Positions 1 through 6,400 of a DNA stretch of 7,094 bases are shown here, piece after piece. The notes beneath the pieces were generated by a model. That model did not search any database. It had not been told where the DNA came from and saw only the letters and a list, made by a program, of their open reading frames with translations. Each line of letters opens with the position of its first letter. The stretch's first letter is position 1. Source of the stretch: Nitrosopumilales archaeon (GTDB lineage Archaea; Thermoproteota; Nitrososphaeria; Nitrososphaerales; Nitrosopumilaceae); the NCBI GenBank assembly GCA_025350175.1, contig JANXYF010000112.1:1-7094 (forward strand). The letters run 5' to 3'. Both the position numbers and the translations under genes were made by a program.

Positions 1-432
1 GAAAATTATCAATGCTAGATAAAGTTCTGGAATATGTACTGAACCAAATAATGGAAATGCAAGATGTGGATAATACACTCCAAGTAAAATAATAGGTACT
101 GCAGAACCTGCAAGAGCTAAAGGTTTGAACCATCCACCAAGCACTTTTCGGTCATCGGCAAAACCTACAAGAAAAGCAAGTGAAGTTGTGATTATTATTG
201 CCAATATTGCAGTAGAATGAAAAAATGCATAGAGTGCAAATTCAGAAGCCAAAATTCCTGCAAGAATAGATGGTCCGCCAGGGCGAGCGACCATTGTTAC
301 AACCTCTTTATTGTAGTCTTTTACAACCATGTTTCTCTTTGTTAGTGCATTAATCAGACCAGGAGTAATTGCATAAACAGTAACAAATGCTATTGCTGAG
401 ATCAGTATTCCTACGATGGTTTTGTCCAGCAT
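1..432 (-). CDS. Glycosyltransferase family 4 (MraY/WecA/Alg7-like) GlcNAc-1-phosphate transferase, N-terminal part
   Basis: Only the first 144 codons are present; the frame is open to the left edge, so the C-terminal half is missing. Seen: start MLDKTIVGIL, then alternating hydrophobic stretches at about residues 4-28, 53-89 and 103-121 and from 135 on, typical of a polytopic membrane enzyme. A cytoplasmic loop with KDYNK (38-42) and RPGGPSI (50-56) precedes the second membrane block, and GFADDRK (90-96) supplies the paired aspartates that bind Mg2+ in this superfamily. Family knowledge: these enzymes move a sugar-1-phosphate from a UDP-sugar to a polyprenyl or dolichyl phosphate, the first step in building lipid-linked glycans; in archaea the likely use is protein N-glycosylation (AglH/Alg7-like). 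The exact donor sugar cannot be read from this fragment. Its ATG shares one base with the TAA stop of the helicase gene (TAATG), so it is probably translated from the replication operon transcript. No clear Shine-Dalgarno site precedes it. Confidence 0.85.
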   Translation of the reverse strand, partial: MLDKTIVGILISAIAFVTVYAITPGLINALTKRNMVVKDYNKEVVTMVARPGGPSILAGILASEFALYAFFHSTAILAIIITTSLAFLVGFADDRKVLGGWFKPLALAGSAVPIILLGVYYPHLAFPLFGSVHIPELYLALIIF

Positions 433-2555
433 TATCTTATCTTTTTCAGATGCGTCTTTATGTTTTCCGCGATAACAGGCCCTATCTTGTCTATTTTTGC
501 GAGTGTTTCAGTAGGTATTTCATTTAGTTCCTCTGTAGTTTTTATGCCATTTTTGAAGAGTATTCTGGCTCTGACTCTACCAATTCCTTTTACACGTACC
601 AAATCAACAAGCTCTTTTTTGATTCCATATGTTATTCTGGACCTCAAAGTATCAATCTCATTCATGATTTCATCTTTTTTCTCTAGTTTTGCAATCTCAT
701 AAAGCGCATGGACAAGCCAATCTGCAGATTCGACCATTCTATGCATGTCCCCAGACTCGATACCAAAGTTATCAGAGAGAAATATTTCACTAGACTCATT
801 AATCCAAGCATGTATTGCAAGAAGACTTCGATTACAATCATATTCTGATATATTTTCAATCAGTTGATCACCATAATTTTCAATCAAAGTACCCACAAGT
901 TCATAATCTTTATTTCTTAGTGAAAACTTTGGGAAAAAATCGTCAGATTTTGTAATAACATGTAACAAACCAAGAGTATGTCCTTTTGTTAAAATTTTTT
1001 CTAATGATTTTCTAAATAGAACTGCTGTTAGAGGATCTATATACAATGTAGAAGTTTTTTTACCAAATTCTGTTGCAATATACCTATTTCCTTTTTGTTT
1101 TACAAGTTCTTCAGATTCAAGATATCTAAGAGCTATTTGAATAAGAAATTTTATTGTAGTCTTTCTTTCTTGAGAACCTGAAAGTGTCTTTGAAAAAAAT
1201 TCTACTATATCTTCCCCTTTGATACCAGGACTTGTAGATACAAAGCTAAGAAGATGTATCCTTATTGCCTTGTCTCCAGTAAGCTTTGAAGAAATTGGTT
1301 CCGGGATTCCACTAATGTAATAGTCAAAAATTTCTTCACTATTTGAGTTAGCAACGATGATTGCTTCTCCATATTCGTCATATTGTGGTCGACCTGCACG
1401 ACCACATAGCTGTTTATACTCTAGTATACTAATTGGCTTGTTAGCTCCATACTTTGCATCAAATCTATTCACATTAGAAATAACAACTCTTCTTGCAGGA
1501 AGATTTACTCCTGCAGCAAGGGTTGGAGTGGACGCTAGAATCTTAATCCTCTTATTTCTAAATTCTGATTCAATTAGATCTCTGCAGTTCTGATTAAGTC
1601 CAGCATGATGAAATGCTACTCCATTTTTAACTAGAGTTGCCAGGGTTTTAACAAGTTCAGTTTGCTCATTCTCATTTAGAATTTTTTGCGAGATTTTTTC
1701 TAATGCTTCTTTTTCATCGGTGTTTAGAGTCCGGTATACTGCGTCTGATGCCTTTGTGGCAAGAGATACTGAACGAGTTCTTGTTTCTGCAAATAAAATG
1801 GCTTGACCTCCATTCTTTAGCGAATCCAACCCCAAGTCAACGGGAGGACCTCTAACACTTGTTTCAATTTCGAATTTTTTCCTGTCTTGCATGGTTACTA
1901 CACCTTGATCATAAACTCCTTCTGACAAGGGGACAGGTCTCCATTCACTATGTACCAGCTTACATTCTAACCAGTCAGAAATTTCTTCAGCGTTAGTAAC
2001 AGTAGCACTAAGAGCTAGTATCTGCGGTTTTTGTGGTAACAATTTTAGTTTTGTAAGTACAATTTCAAGAGTGGGGCCTCTATCATCATCACCTAACAAA
2101 TGAACTTCGTCAGCAATTACAAGACTTATTTCATCTATCCATTCTGCACCTTGTCTTATGACAGAATCCATTTTTTCATTAGTTAACACAAGAATATCAT
2201 TTTGACCTAGGCTTTTGTCAGATATGTCAAAATCACCAGTTGATATTTGAATTTTCAAATCTTTCCCAAGGTCAATAGATTCAAGTTTTTTGAATTCATT
2301 AAATTTTTCTGATGCAAGAGCTTTCAGAGGACTAAGATATACCATCTTGCCTTTTTTTTCAGATAGATGTTTTATTATTGCAAGCAATGCAAGTAATGTC
2401 TTACCACTAGCCGTTGGAGCAGAAACCAAAATACTTTTTCCTTCAAGTAATCCAGCTTTGATTGTTTTTTCTTGAGGAGGATACAGATTTACATATCCAT
2501 TTTTTTGCAGAAAATCAATTGCAGAGGAAGGAATGTCTAACTGCTCTATTTTCAT
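432..2555 (-). CDS. hel308: Hel308-family (Ski2-like) DNA helicase
   Basis: The 707-residue product has the normal length of archaeal Hel308/Hjm, an ATP-dependent 3'-5' DNA helicase that acts on stalled forks and recombination intermediates. Superfamily 2 motifs are in order: Q motif glutamine (Q28), Walker A SAPTASGKT (45-53), motif Ia SPLKALASEKF (75-85), DEVH box (149-152), SAT (183-185), motif IV FAETRTRS (255-262), motif V TPTLAAGVNLPA (343-354) and motif VI QLCGRAGRPQYD (382-393). A winged-helix region follows (about 430-505). Residues 601-623, beginning GDMHRMVESADWLV, match the ratchet helix that contacts the translocating strand, with the conserved Trp at 613. The C-terminus (about 647-707) is a helix-hairpin-helix domain with GIGRVRAR (657-664), the RAR element reported as an autoinhibitory brake in this family. 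No catalytic residue looks lost. The ATG overlaps the TGA of mcm by four bases (ATGA) and the stop overlaps the next gene by one, so it sits mid-operon. Confidence 0.95.
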   Translation of the reverse strand: MKIEQLDIPSSAIDFLQKNGYVNLYPPQEKTIKAGLLEGKSILVSAPTASGKTLLALLAIIKHLSEKKGKMVYLSPLKALASEKFNEFKKLESIDLGKDLKIQISTGDFDISDKSLGQNDILVLTNEKMDSVIRQGAEWIDEISLVIADEVHLLGDDDRGPTLEIVLTKLKLLPQKPQILALSATVTNAEEISDWLECKLVHSEWRPVPLSEGVYDQGVVTMQDRKKFEIETSVRGPPVDLGLDSLKNGGQAILFAETRTRSVSLATKASDAVYRTLNTDEKEALEKISQKILNENEQTELVKTLATLVKNGVAFHHAGLNQNCRDLIESEFRNKRIKILASTPTLAAGVNLPARRVVISNVNRFDAKYGANKPISILEYKQLCGRAGRPQYDEYGEAIIVANSNSEEIFDYYISGIPEPISSKLTGDKAIRIHLLSFVSTSPGIKGEDIVEFFSKTLSGSQERKTTIKFLIQIALRYLESEELVKQKGNRYIATEFGKKTSTLYIDPLTAVLFRKSLEKILTKGHTLGLLHVITKSDDFFPKFSLRNKDYELVGTLIENYGDQLIENISEYDCNRSLLAIHAWINESSEIFLSDNFGIESGDMHRMVESADWLVHALYEIAKLEKKDEIMNEIDTLRSRITYGIKKELVDLVRVKGIGRVRARILFKNGIKTTEELNEIPTETLAKIDKIGPVIAENIKTHLKKIR

Positions 2556-4633
2556 ACCCGGTTATAATGACCAGGTTTTGATTCATAAATAGCTGATTCT
2601 CTTTGTAATTTTTTCACATATTTTCTTGCTTCTTCTTCTGTGAACTTGCCAGTCTTGATCAATTCTTTGACAAATGTTTTTTCTTCAACAGGTCTTTTTT
2701 CATCTCCTTCAAGTGATTTCATCACATCCATGAATAATTGCATCTTTGAGACTTCACTGTGAGGACGTCCCTGAAGGACACCAAGATCAACTTTTCCAGT
2801 ATTCACATCAACTCCTGCGTCTTGTAGCATACTTTGTATGAGAAAGATGGCTCTTTCTGCATCTTCGCCATCAACTTGTGTTTTCATTAATAGTCTAGCT
2901 CTTGCGGTAGCTAATCTTACTAGTCCTTCTAGTTGTCTAGGTGTTACTGTTATCATTCCTTCAGATTCCACATTTCTCATTGTCATATAGTAATTCAGAA
3001 TCTTATCTTCTGCCTCCGGAGTAAGATTTGGATCAGATCTTTTTGCATATGACAGATATTTTGTAAGAATATCAACATCAATTAGTGATTTTGTATTAGT
3101 TCCTGAAGCCCTGTGTAAGTTCAATATGTGTCGTGCAATTATAGTATCTTTTTCTTTTGATGGAATATCTCTTACAACAAAGATAAGATCAAAACGTGTT
3201 AGAAGGGGAACTGGAAGATTAACGTTCTCCGTGATATTTTTGAAAGGATCATATTTTCCATACATTGGGTTTGCAGCGGCCAAAATTGATGTCCTAGCGT
3301 TCAACGTTGCAACAATTCCACCTTTTGCTATACTTACGGACTGTTGTTCCATAGTTTCATGTAATGCACTTCTATCTTCTGGTCTCATTTTATCAAATTC
3401 ATCTATACAGACAAGACCTTGATCACCCAAGACTACGGCACCTGCCTCAAGCATCATTATACCAATTTTATCCCTTACAACTGCCGCTGTGAGTCCTGCA
3501 GCAGTTGAACCTCTTCCAGATGTGTAAAGTCCTCTAGGGGCAATTCTTGCACAGAATTTCAACATCTCACTTTTTGCGGTACCAGGATCACCCACCAAAA
3601 AGATGTTGATATCACCACGAATTTTAGCACCATCAGCAAGAAGTCTTTGAGTAGATCCTACAATTAACAATAAAATGGCTTCTTTGATTATATCATGTCC
3701 TTTTACATGAGGCGCAAACGAAGCTATAAGCCTATCATAAATATCAGCATTTTGGACAAGTGATTTGATTATTCTTTCTTCATCAGGAGAAATTTCTTCT
3801 CGTTCAGTACTTCTAGAAGCTTTATTTCCACGTCCACGATGAAATTCAATATTATTTCCCTGAATTCTTAATCTGTAAATCCCACTCTTCCCTCTCATGG
3901 TAGGGATGTGTTCCTGTTCAATTCTTACAATTCCTGTTAGGATAATACGATCTCCAGGTCTTGCGTTGTCAACCAAATCTTGCAAGACTGTCACATCAAG
4001 GTAATGAGGTAATTGTCCTGGAGGCAAATCCTCGGGTAATTCTTGTAGTCTCACCATCTGGAAATCAATAAACTTGCTTTGCTCAGGACTTATCTCAAGA
4101 TCTCTATGAGTACATTTTCCATTATCACATTTGAGCGGTTCCTTAAATTCTAGACCTTTTTCCTGAACTCTTACAGTCTTATGATTATCGGGACAAAAGT
4201 AGACTAGTTCTTTTGCAAGAGGTTTAATTTCAGAAGATCTAACAACCATTCCAGATACACTTATCATTTTTCCAATAACTTCTGCATTTACTTCACGTAA
4301 ACTGCGTTGAGATGGATAATTTGAGATTCTGGCTCTAATATCATGACGGATTTTTTCTGCATATTGTGGAAATCTTTCTTTAAGAATATCTTTTATTGCA
4401 CCACCAAAGGCTCGAAGAATTTCATCAGGATCAACATTAAACACTGATTCAATTTCAGGATTTGATACTAGATCATTATAATCAGCTACAATGTATTGTG
4501 TTTTCTTTGCCATCATTTGATCTATTTCATCAACATATTTGTAAGAACCAGATTTGTCTTTGAATTGACTTAAAAATTCTTTCACCTGATCTTGAAGTTT
4601 ACTTTTCGAAATAGATTCAGATTGCGCAGTCAA
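2552..4633 (-). CDS. mcm: Replicative minichromosome maintenance helicase MCM
   Basis: The 693-residue protein is a full-length archaeal MCM, the hexameric AAA+ motor of the CMG replicative helicase. The N-terminal A domain covers about 10-110. A zinc-binding module has C147, H151, C169 and C174, a Cys3His set. An OB-fold follows with a DNA-binding hairpin around 237-265. The AAA+ core has Walker A GDPGTAKS (348-355), the helix-2 insert (about 369-388), Walker B VCIDEFDKM (408-416), the presensor-1 hairpin (about 442-450), sensor 1 with N455, the arginine finger in LLTRFD (477-482) and sensor 2 R566 in TPRQLEG. A winged helix ends the protein (about 620-693). No intein is present. The start is TTG: an in-frame TAA lies two codons upstream, the next Met is residue 40 inside conserved sequence, and GGTGA stands six bases before the TTG. 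The TTG overlaps the gins23 stop (TTGA), and the TGA stop overlaps the hel308 start (ATGA). Confidence 0.97.
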   Translation of the reverse strand: MTAQSESISKSKLQDQVKEFLSQFKDKSGSYKYVDEIDQMMAKKTQYIVADYNDLVSNPEIESVFNVDPDEILRAFGGAIKDILKERFPQYAEKIRHDIRARISNYPSQRSLREVNAEVIGKMISVSGMVVRSSEIKPLAKELVYFCPDNHKTVRVQEKGLEFKEPLKCDNGKCTHRDLEISPEQSKFIDFQMVRLQELPEDLPPGQLPHYLDVTVLQDLVDNARPGDRIILTGIVRIEQEHIPTMRGKSGIYRLRIQGNNIEFHRGRGNKASRSTEREEISPDEERIIKSLVQNADIYDRLIASFAPHVKGHDIIKEAILLLIVGSTQRLLADGAKIRGDINIFLVGDPGTAKSEMLKFCARIAPRGLYTSGRGSTAAGLTAAVVRDKIGIMMLEAGAVVLGDQGLVCIDEFDKMRPEDRSALHETMEQQSVSIAKGGIVATLNARTSILAAANPMYGKYDPFKNITENVNLPVPLLTRFDLIFVVRDIPSKEKDTIIARHILNLHRASGTNTKSLIDVDILTKYLSYAKRSDPNLTPEAEDKILNYYMTMRNVESEGMITVTPRQLEGLVRLATARARLLMKTQVDGEDAERAIFLIQSMLQDAGVDVNTGKVDLGVLQGRPHSEVSKMQLFMDVMKSLEGDEKRPVEEKTFVKELIKTGKFTEEEARKYVKKLQRESAIYESKPGHYNRV

Positions 4634-5145
4634 TTTTTATCACCCAGTATTTGTTTTTTAAATTCAGTGCTATTATTATGAATATAATCAAATAATGTAC
4701 GTTCTTCAATTGTCAATTTCTTTGCTAAATCAGATGTCATCTTAGATGAATCTGCTAATCGAATTATTTTTCCCTGCCTTTTACGAATAAGAGAGTTTAA
4801 CATACTTTCTATTTTATCACGATCTTCCTGTGGGAGTCTTTGTGTGAATGAATTTACTTTGATGTAAAAGTCTAACTCCAGTGTAGAAAGATCAAAATCT
4901 CCTTGGACATTCTCTTTCATAACTGCTTGTTTCAAAGCTACTACCATATCTGTGTCTTGAACTTGGACAAGTTTTTCTGCGGATAATACTTCGGCTACCC
5001 ATCTAGAGACGCTCATTATTTCACCTTGTTTAGATTCTACTGATACTGTAGGTGCCTCTATTTTGAGATCATATACAAAGTTGACTTTAACATCCTGTAA
5101 TCGATATCCTATACTATGTACCTGTATGAGTTCTGATATGTTCAA
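4630..5145 (-). CDS. gins23: GINS complex subunit, Gins23 type (BA domain order)
   Basis: The 171-residue protein is a subunit of GINS, which joins MCM and the Cdc45/RecJ-like factor to form the active CMG helicase. The small beta-rich B domain is at the N-terminus (about 20-62), with the signature SVSRWVAEVLSAEKLV (45-60). The helical A domain follows (about 66-157), with LDFYIKV (91-97) and RKRQGKIIRLA (121-131). B before A is the Gins23 (Psf2/Psf3-like) order; Gins51 has A before B. The neighbouring mcm gene supports this, since gins23-mcm pairs are known in Crenarchaeota such as Sulfolobus. The start is TTG: a stop lies ten codons upstream with no ATG or GTG between, and the first internal Met (44) would remove most of the B domain. 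No good Shine-Dalgarno site or TATA box stands directly before it, so it is probably read from a longer transcript starting near 5305-5360. The TGA stop overlaps the mcm TTG. Sequence similarity within GINS is low, so the paralogue assignment is less certain than the family. Confidence 0.82.
   Translation of the reverse strand: MNISELIQVHSIGYRLQDVKVNFVYDLKIEAPTVSVESKQGEIMSVSRWVAEVLSAEKLVQVQDTDMVVALKQAVMKENVQGDFDLSTLELDFYIKVNSFTQRLPQEDRDKIESMLNSLIRKRQGKIIRLADSSKMTSDLAKKLTIEERTLFDYIHNNSTEFKKQILGDKN
4640..4644 (-). promoter_or_regulatory. Ribosome binding site of mcm
   Basis: The minus strand reads GGGTGATAAAAATTG; GGTGA(T) pairs with the archaeal 16S 3' end (anti-SD CACCUCC region) and lies six bases before the TTG. 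It sits inside the last codons of gins23, as expected for internal re-initiation in an operon. It is the clearest ribosome binding site in the window and is the main reason to accept the TTG start of mcm. Confidence 0.7.
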
Positions 5146-5169
5146 TTTACTCGATCCTACTTCAGGCCT

Positions 5170-5304
5170 CTAAAGGGATCGATCGATCAATTCTGTTAAC
5201 CATTTACTTTGATCATTTGATCTAGATTCTATTTGTACAAATCCATGCCTCTTCATAACTGAAATACCTTTTTTCTTATTCATCATTAGAATCTGAGTTA
5301 TCAT
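5170..5304 (-). CDS. Possible small protein upstream of gins23 (44 residues)
   Basis: An ATG-initiated frame of 44 codons ends in TAG 24 bases before the gins23 TTG, on the same strand. The product starts MITQILMMNKKKGISVM and ends WLTELIDRSL; the second half (HGFVQIESRSNDQSKWLTEL) has the mixed composition of a real soluble protein, and there is no membrane segment or metal-binding Cys. Other in-frame starts are ATG at 5286, 5283 and 5256 (the last giving 28 residues, MKRHGFVQ..., with AAGGT nine bases upstream) and TTG at 5328. The TATA-like TTGTTATTAT around 5331-5340 would put a transcript start a few bases before 5304, which favours a leaderless first gene of the gins23-mcm-hel308 operon. 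I do not recognise the family. It could instead be untranslated leader sequence. Confidence 0.4.
   Translation of the reverse strand: MITQILMMNKKKGISVMKRHGFVQIESRSNDQSKWLTELIDRSL
5177..5188. repeat. Tandem GATC palindrome
   Basis: Three GATC units in direct succession form a perfect 12-base palindrome. Further GATC sites occur nearby at 5153, 5211 and 5219, so six lie within 70 bases. The three tandem units fall in the last codons of the possible small protein (LIDRS), so coding could explain them. GATC is also fairly common elsewhere in the window. Confidence 0.5.
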
Positions 5305-5330
5305 CCTTGCAATGTAAGTCTTTTTCAAAC

Positions 5331-5340
5331 ATAATAACAA
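5331..5340 (-). promoter_or_regulatory. Candidate TATA box for the gins23 operon
   Basis: The minus strand reads TTGTTATTAT. Its centre is about 30 bases upstream of the ATG at 5304, the spacing expected for a leaderless or nearly leaderless archaeal transcript. No AT-rich element stands 25-30 bases before the gins23 TTG itself (that stretch is GATC-rich), so the operon promoter must lie further upstream, here or at 5378-5391. Confidence 0.35.
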
Positions 5341-5377
5341 TAGGTCATAGATGAATACCCAAGTGCCTGATTTAGAT

Positions 5378-5391
5378 CTATATTAATAATT
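5378..5391. promoter_or_regulatory. AT-rich TATA-like tract in the middle of the divergent region
   Basis: This is a 14-base pure AT stretch (after the first base) with a near-palindromic core, tattaataat, so it could serve as a TATA element in either direction. For the minus strand it predicts a start near 5357 and a leader of about 50 bases before the small gene. For the plus strand it predicts a start near 5412 and a leader of about 35 bases before rfcS. Confidence 0.3.
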
Positions 5392-5410
5392 TACAATTCA
5401 ATTTCTTAGA

Positions 5411-5424
5411 CTTAATTTTATTAG
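5411..5424 (+). promoter_or_regulatory. Candidate TATA box for rfcS
   Basis: The sequence cttaattttattag is centred about 29 bases before the ATG at 5447, matching the usual archaeal TATA-to-start distance if the rfcS transcript is leaderless. It competes with the upstream tract at 5378-5391, which would instead give a leadered transcript. Confidence 0.4.
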
Positions 5425-5438
5425 TAAGTGAAAGACGT

Positions 5439-5450
5439 ATGTCCCTATGA
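5439..5450 (+). other. Four-codon micro-frame overlapping the rfcS start
   Basis: ATG TCC CTA TGA encodes Met-Ser-Leu, and its stop overlaps the rfcS ATG by four bases (ATGA), the same junction type as between the operon genes. An AGTGA at 5427-5431 lies seven bases before this first ATG but fifteen before the rfcS ATG, so it suits the micro-frame better as a ribosome site. It would only be transcribed if the promoter is the upstream AT tract. Chance is a serious alternative. Confidence 0.25.
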
Positions 5451-6400
5451 TAGAATCTTCGATGTGGGTAGAAAAATATCGTCCAACAAAGATCACATCA
5501 ATAATAAATCAGAAGGAGATAGTTGGTAGTTTACGATCGCTTCTAAAAAATACATCAGAAATGCCACATCTATTATTTTCTGGCTCAGCTGGAGTTGGTA
5601 AGACAACAACTGCGTTATGTCTTGCAAGAGAAATTTTAGGTGATACATGGCGTGAGTATACTTTAGAGTTGAATGCGTCCGATGAACGTGGTATCAATAT
5701 GGTAAGAGAGAGAGTAAAGAAATTTGCAAGGTTCGCGGGTTTGGATACTAACATTCCGTTTAAACTCGTAATTTTGGATGAAGCTGATGAAATGACTTCA
5801 GATGCTCAGACCGCCTTGAGAAGAATTATTGAGGATACGTCAAAACATTGTAGATTCATTATGATTGCAAATAACATATCAAAAATCATAGAACCTCTTC
5901 AAAGTAGATGTGCTGTTTTCAAGTTTACAAGGATATCAGAGGAAGATGTGGTAAGCCATTTAGAAGAAATTTGTAAAAAAGAGAAGATAAAGTATAATGA
6001 AAATGGTCTAAAAACATTGTATTTGTATTCAGAAGGCGATATGCGTCATTCCATAAACATGTTACAAGCAACTGCAAGTGTTGGAACTATAAACGAAGAG
6101 AATGTAAAATCCTCTGCTGGACTTGCTAAAACAAGTGATGTTAGTGTTGTTCTAAAACTCGCACTTGATGGAAAACTTTCAGAAGCTAGGAACAAGATGA
6201 TTGAACTCATCAAAGTATACGGAATGTCTGAATCAGACTTTCTAAAATATCTCAATGAAGAATGTTACAGAATTAGGACTCCTCACTTGTCAGAAATTTT
6301 AGAAGCCATAGCAAAATATGACTATAGATTAATCATAGGAGCTAATCCAGAGATTCAGCTTTCAGCTTTACTTGCAGAAATTGGAAATATAGAAAAATAA
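5447..6400 (+). CDS. rfcS: Replication factor C small subunit (clamp loader ATPase)
   Basis: The 317-residue AAA+ protein is full length for archaeal RfcS, which with RfcL opens PCNA and loads it at primer ends. RFC boxes are in order: WVEKYRPTKI (7-16), Walker A GSAGVGKTT (46-54), NASDERGI (76-83), Walker B with DEAD (111-114), sensor 1 around ANNISKII (141-148), the SRC arginine-finger motif (153-155) and sensor 2 GDMRHSIN (197-204). The helical collar domain covers about 225-317. The Walker A loop reads SAGV where most RFC proteins have PPGT; the essential GKT is intact. Two starts are possible: ATG 5447, taken here, or ATG 5462 (residue 6), just before the conserved WVEKYRP; TATA spacing favours the first. 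It is transcribed away from gins23-mcm, so both replication units share one control region. It ends with a double stop (TAATAA), and its last 46 bases overlap the opposing gene. Confidence 0.97.
   Translation: MIESSMWVEKYRPTKITSIINQKEIVGSLRSLLKNTSEMPHLLFSGSAGVGKTTTALCLAREILGDTWREYTLELNASDERGINMVRERVKKFARFAGLDTNIPFKLVILDEADEMTSDAQTALRRIIEDTSKHCRFIMIANNISKIIEPLQSRCAVFKFTRISEEDVVSHLEEICKKEKIKYNENGLKTLYLYSEGDMRHSINMLQATASVGTINEENVKSSAGLAKTSDVSVVLKLALDGKLSEARNKMIELIKVYGMSESDFLKYLNEECYRIRTPHLSEILEAIAKYDYRLIIGANPEIQLSALLAEIGNIEK

Larger units (their letters stand above)
5146..5446. other. Divergent intergenic region between gins23 and rfcS
   Basis: These 301 bases separate the minus-strand gins23-mcm-hel308 unit from plus-strand rfcS. 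From the gins23 side they hold a GATC-rich stretch (5153-5222), the possible 44-residue small gene, TATA-like tracts for both directions (5331-5340, 5378-5391, 5411-5424) and a four-codon micro-frame touching the rfcS start. I see no tRNA, no origin-type repeats and no long inverted repeat other than the GATC palindrome. Confidence 0.7.

Noticed and set aside
460..702. Plus-strand open frame of 80 codons
   Set aside because: It lies wholly antisense to the C-terminus of the Hel308 gene, with Phe/Ser-rich translation typical of a shadow frame.
3126..3422. Plus-strand open frame of 98 codons
   Set aside because: It is antisense to the conserved AAA+ core of mcm; no start context and no recognisable sequence.
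5351..5386. Plus-strand 11-codon frame MNTQVPDLDLY
   Set aside because: Too short, no ribosome site, and it ends within the AT-rich promoter tract.
5146..5446. Replication origin in the divergent region
   Set aside because: It is AT-rich and flanked by replication genes, but there is no cdc6/orc1 gene and no repeated ORB-like elements or long inverted repeats.
5509..5754. Minus-strand open frame of 81 codons inside rfcS
   Set aside because: It is antisense to the Walker A and NASDERGI region of rfcS; composition is that of a complement frame.
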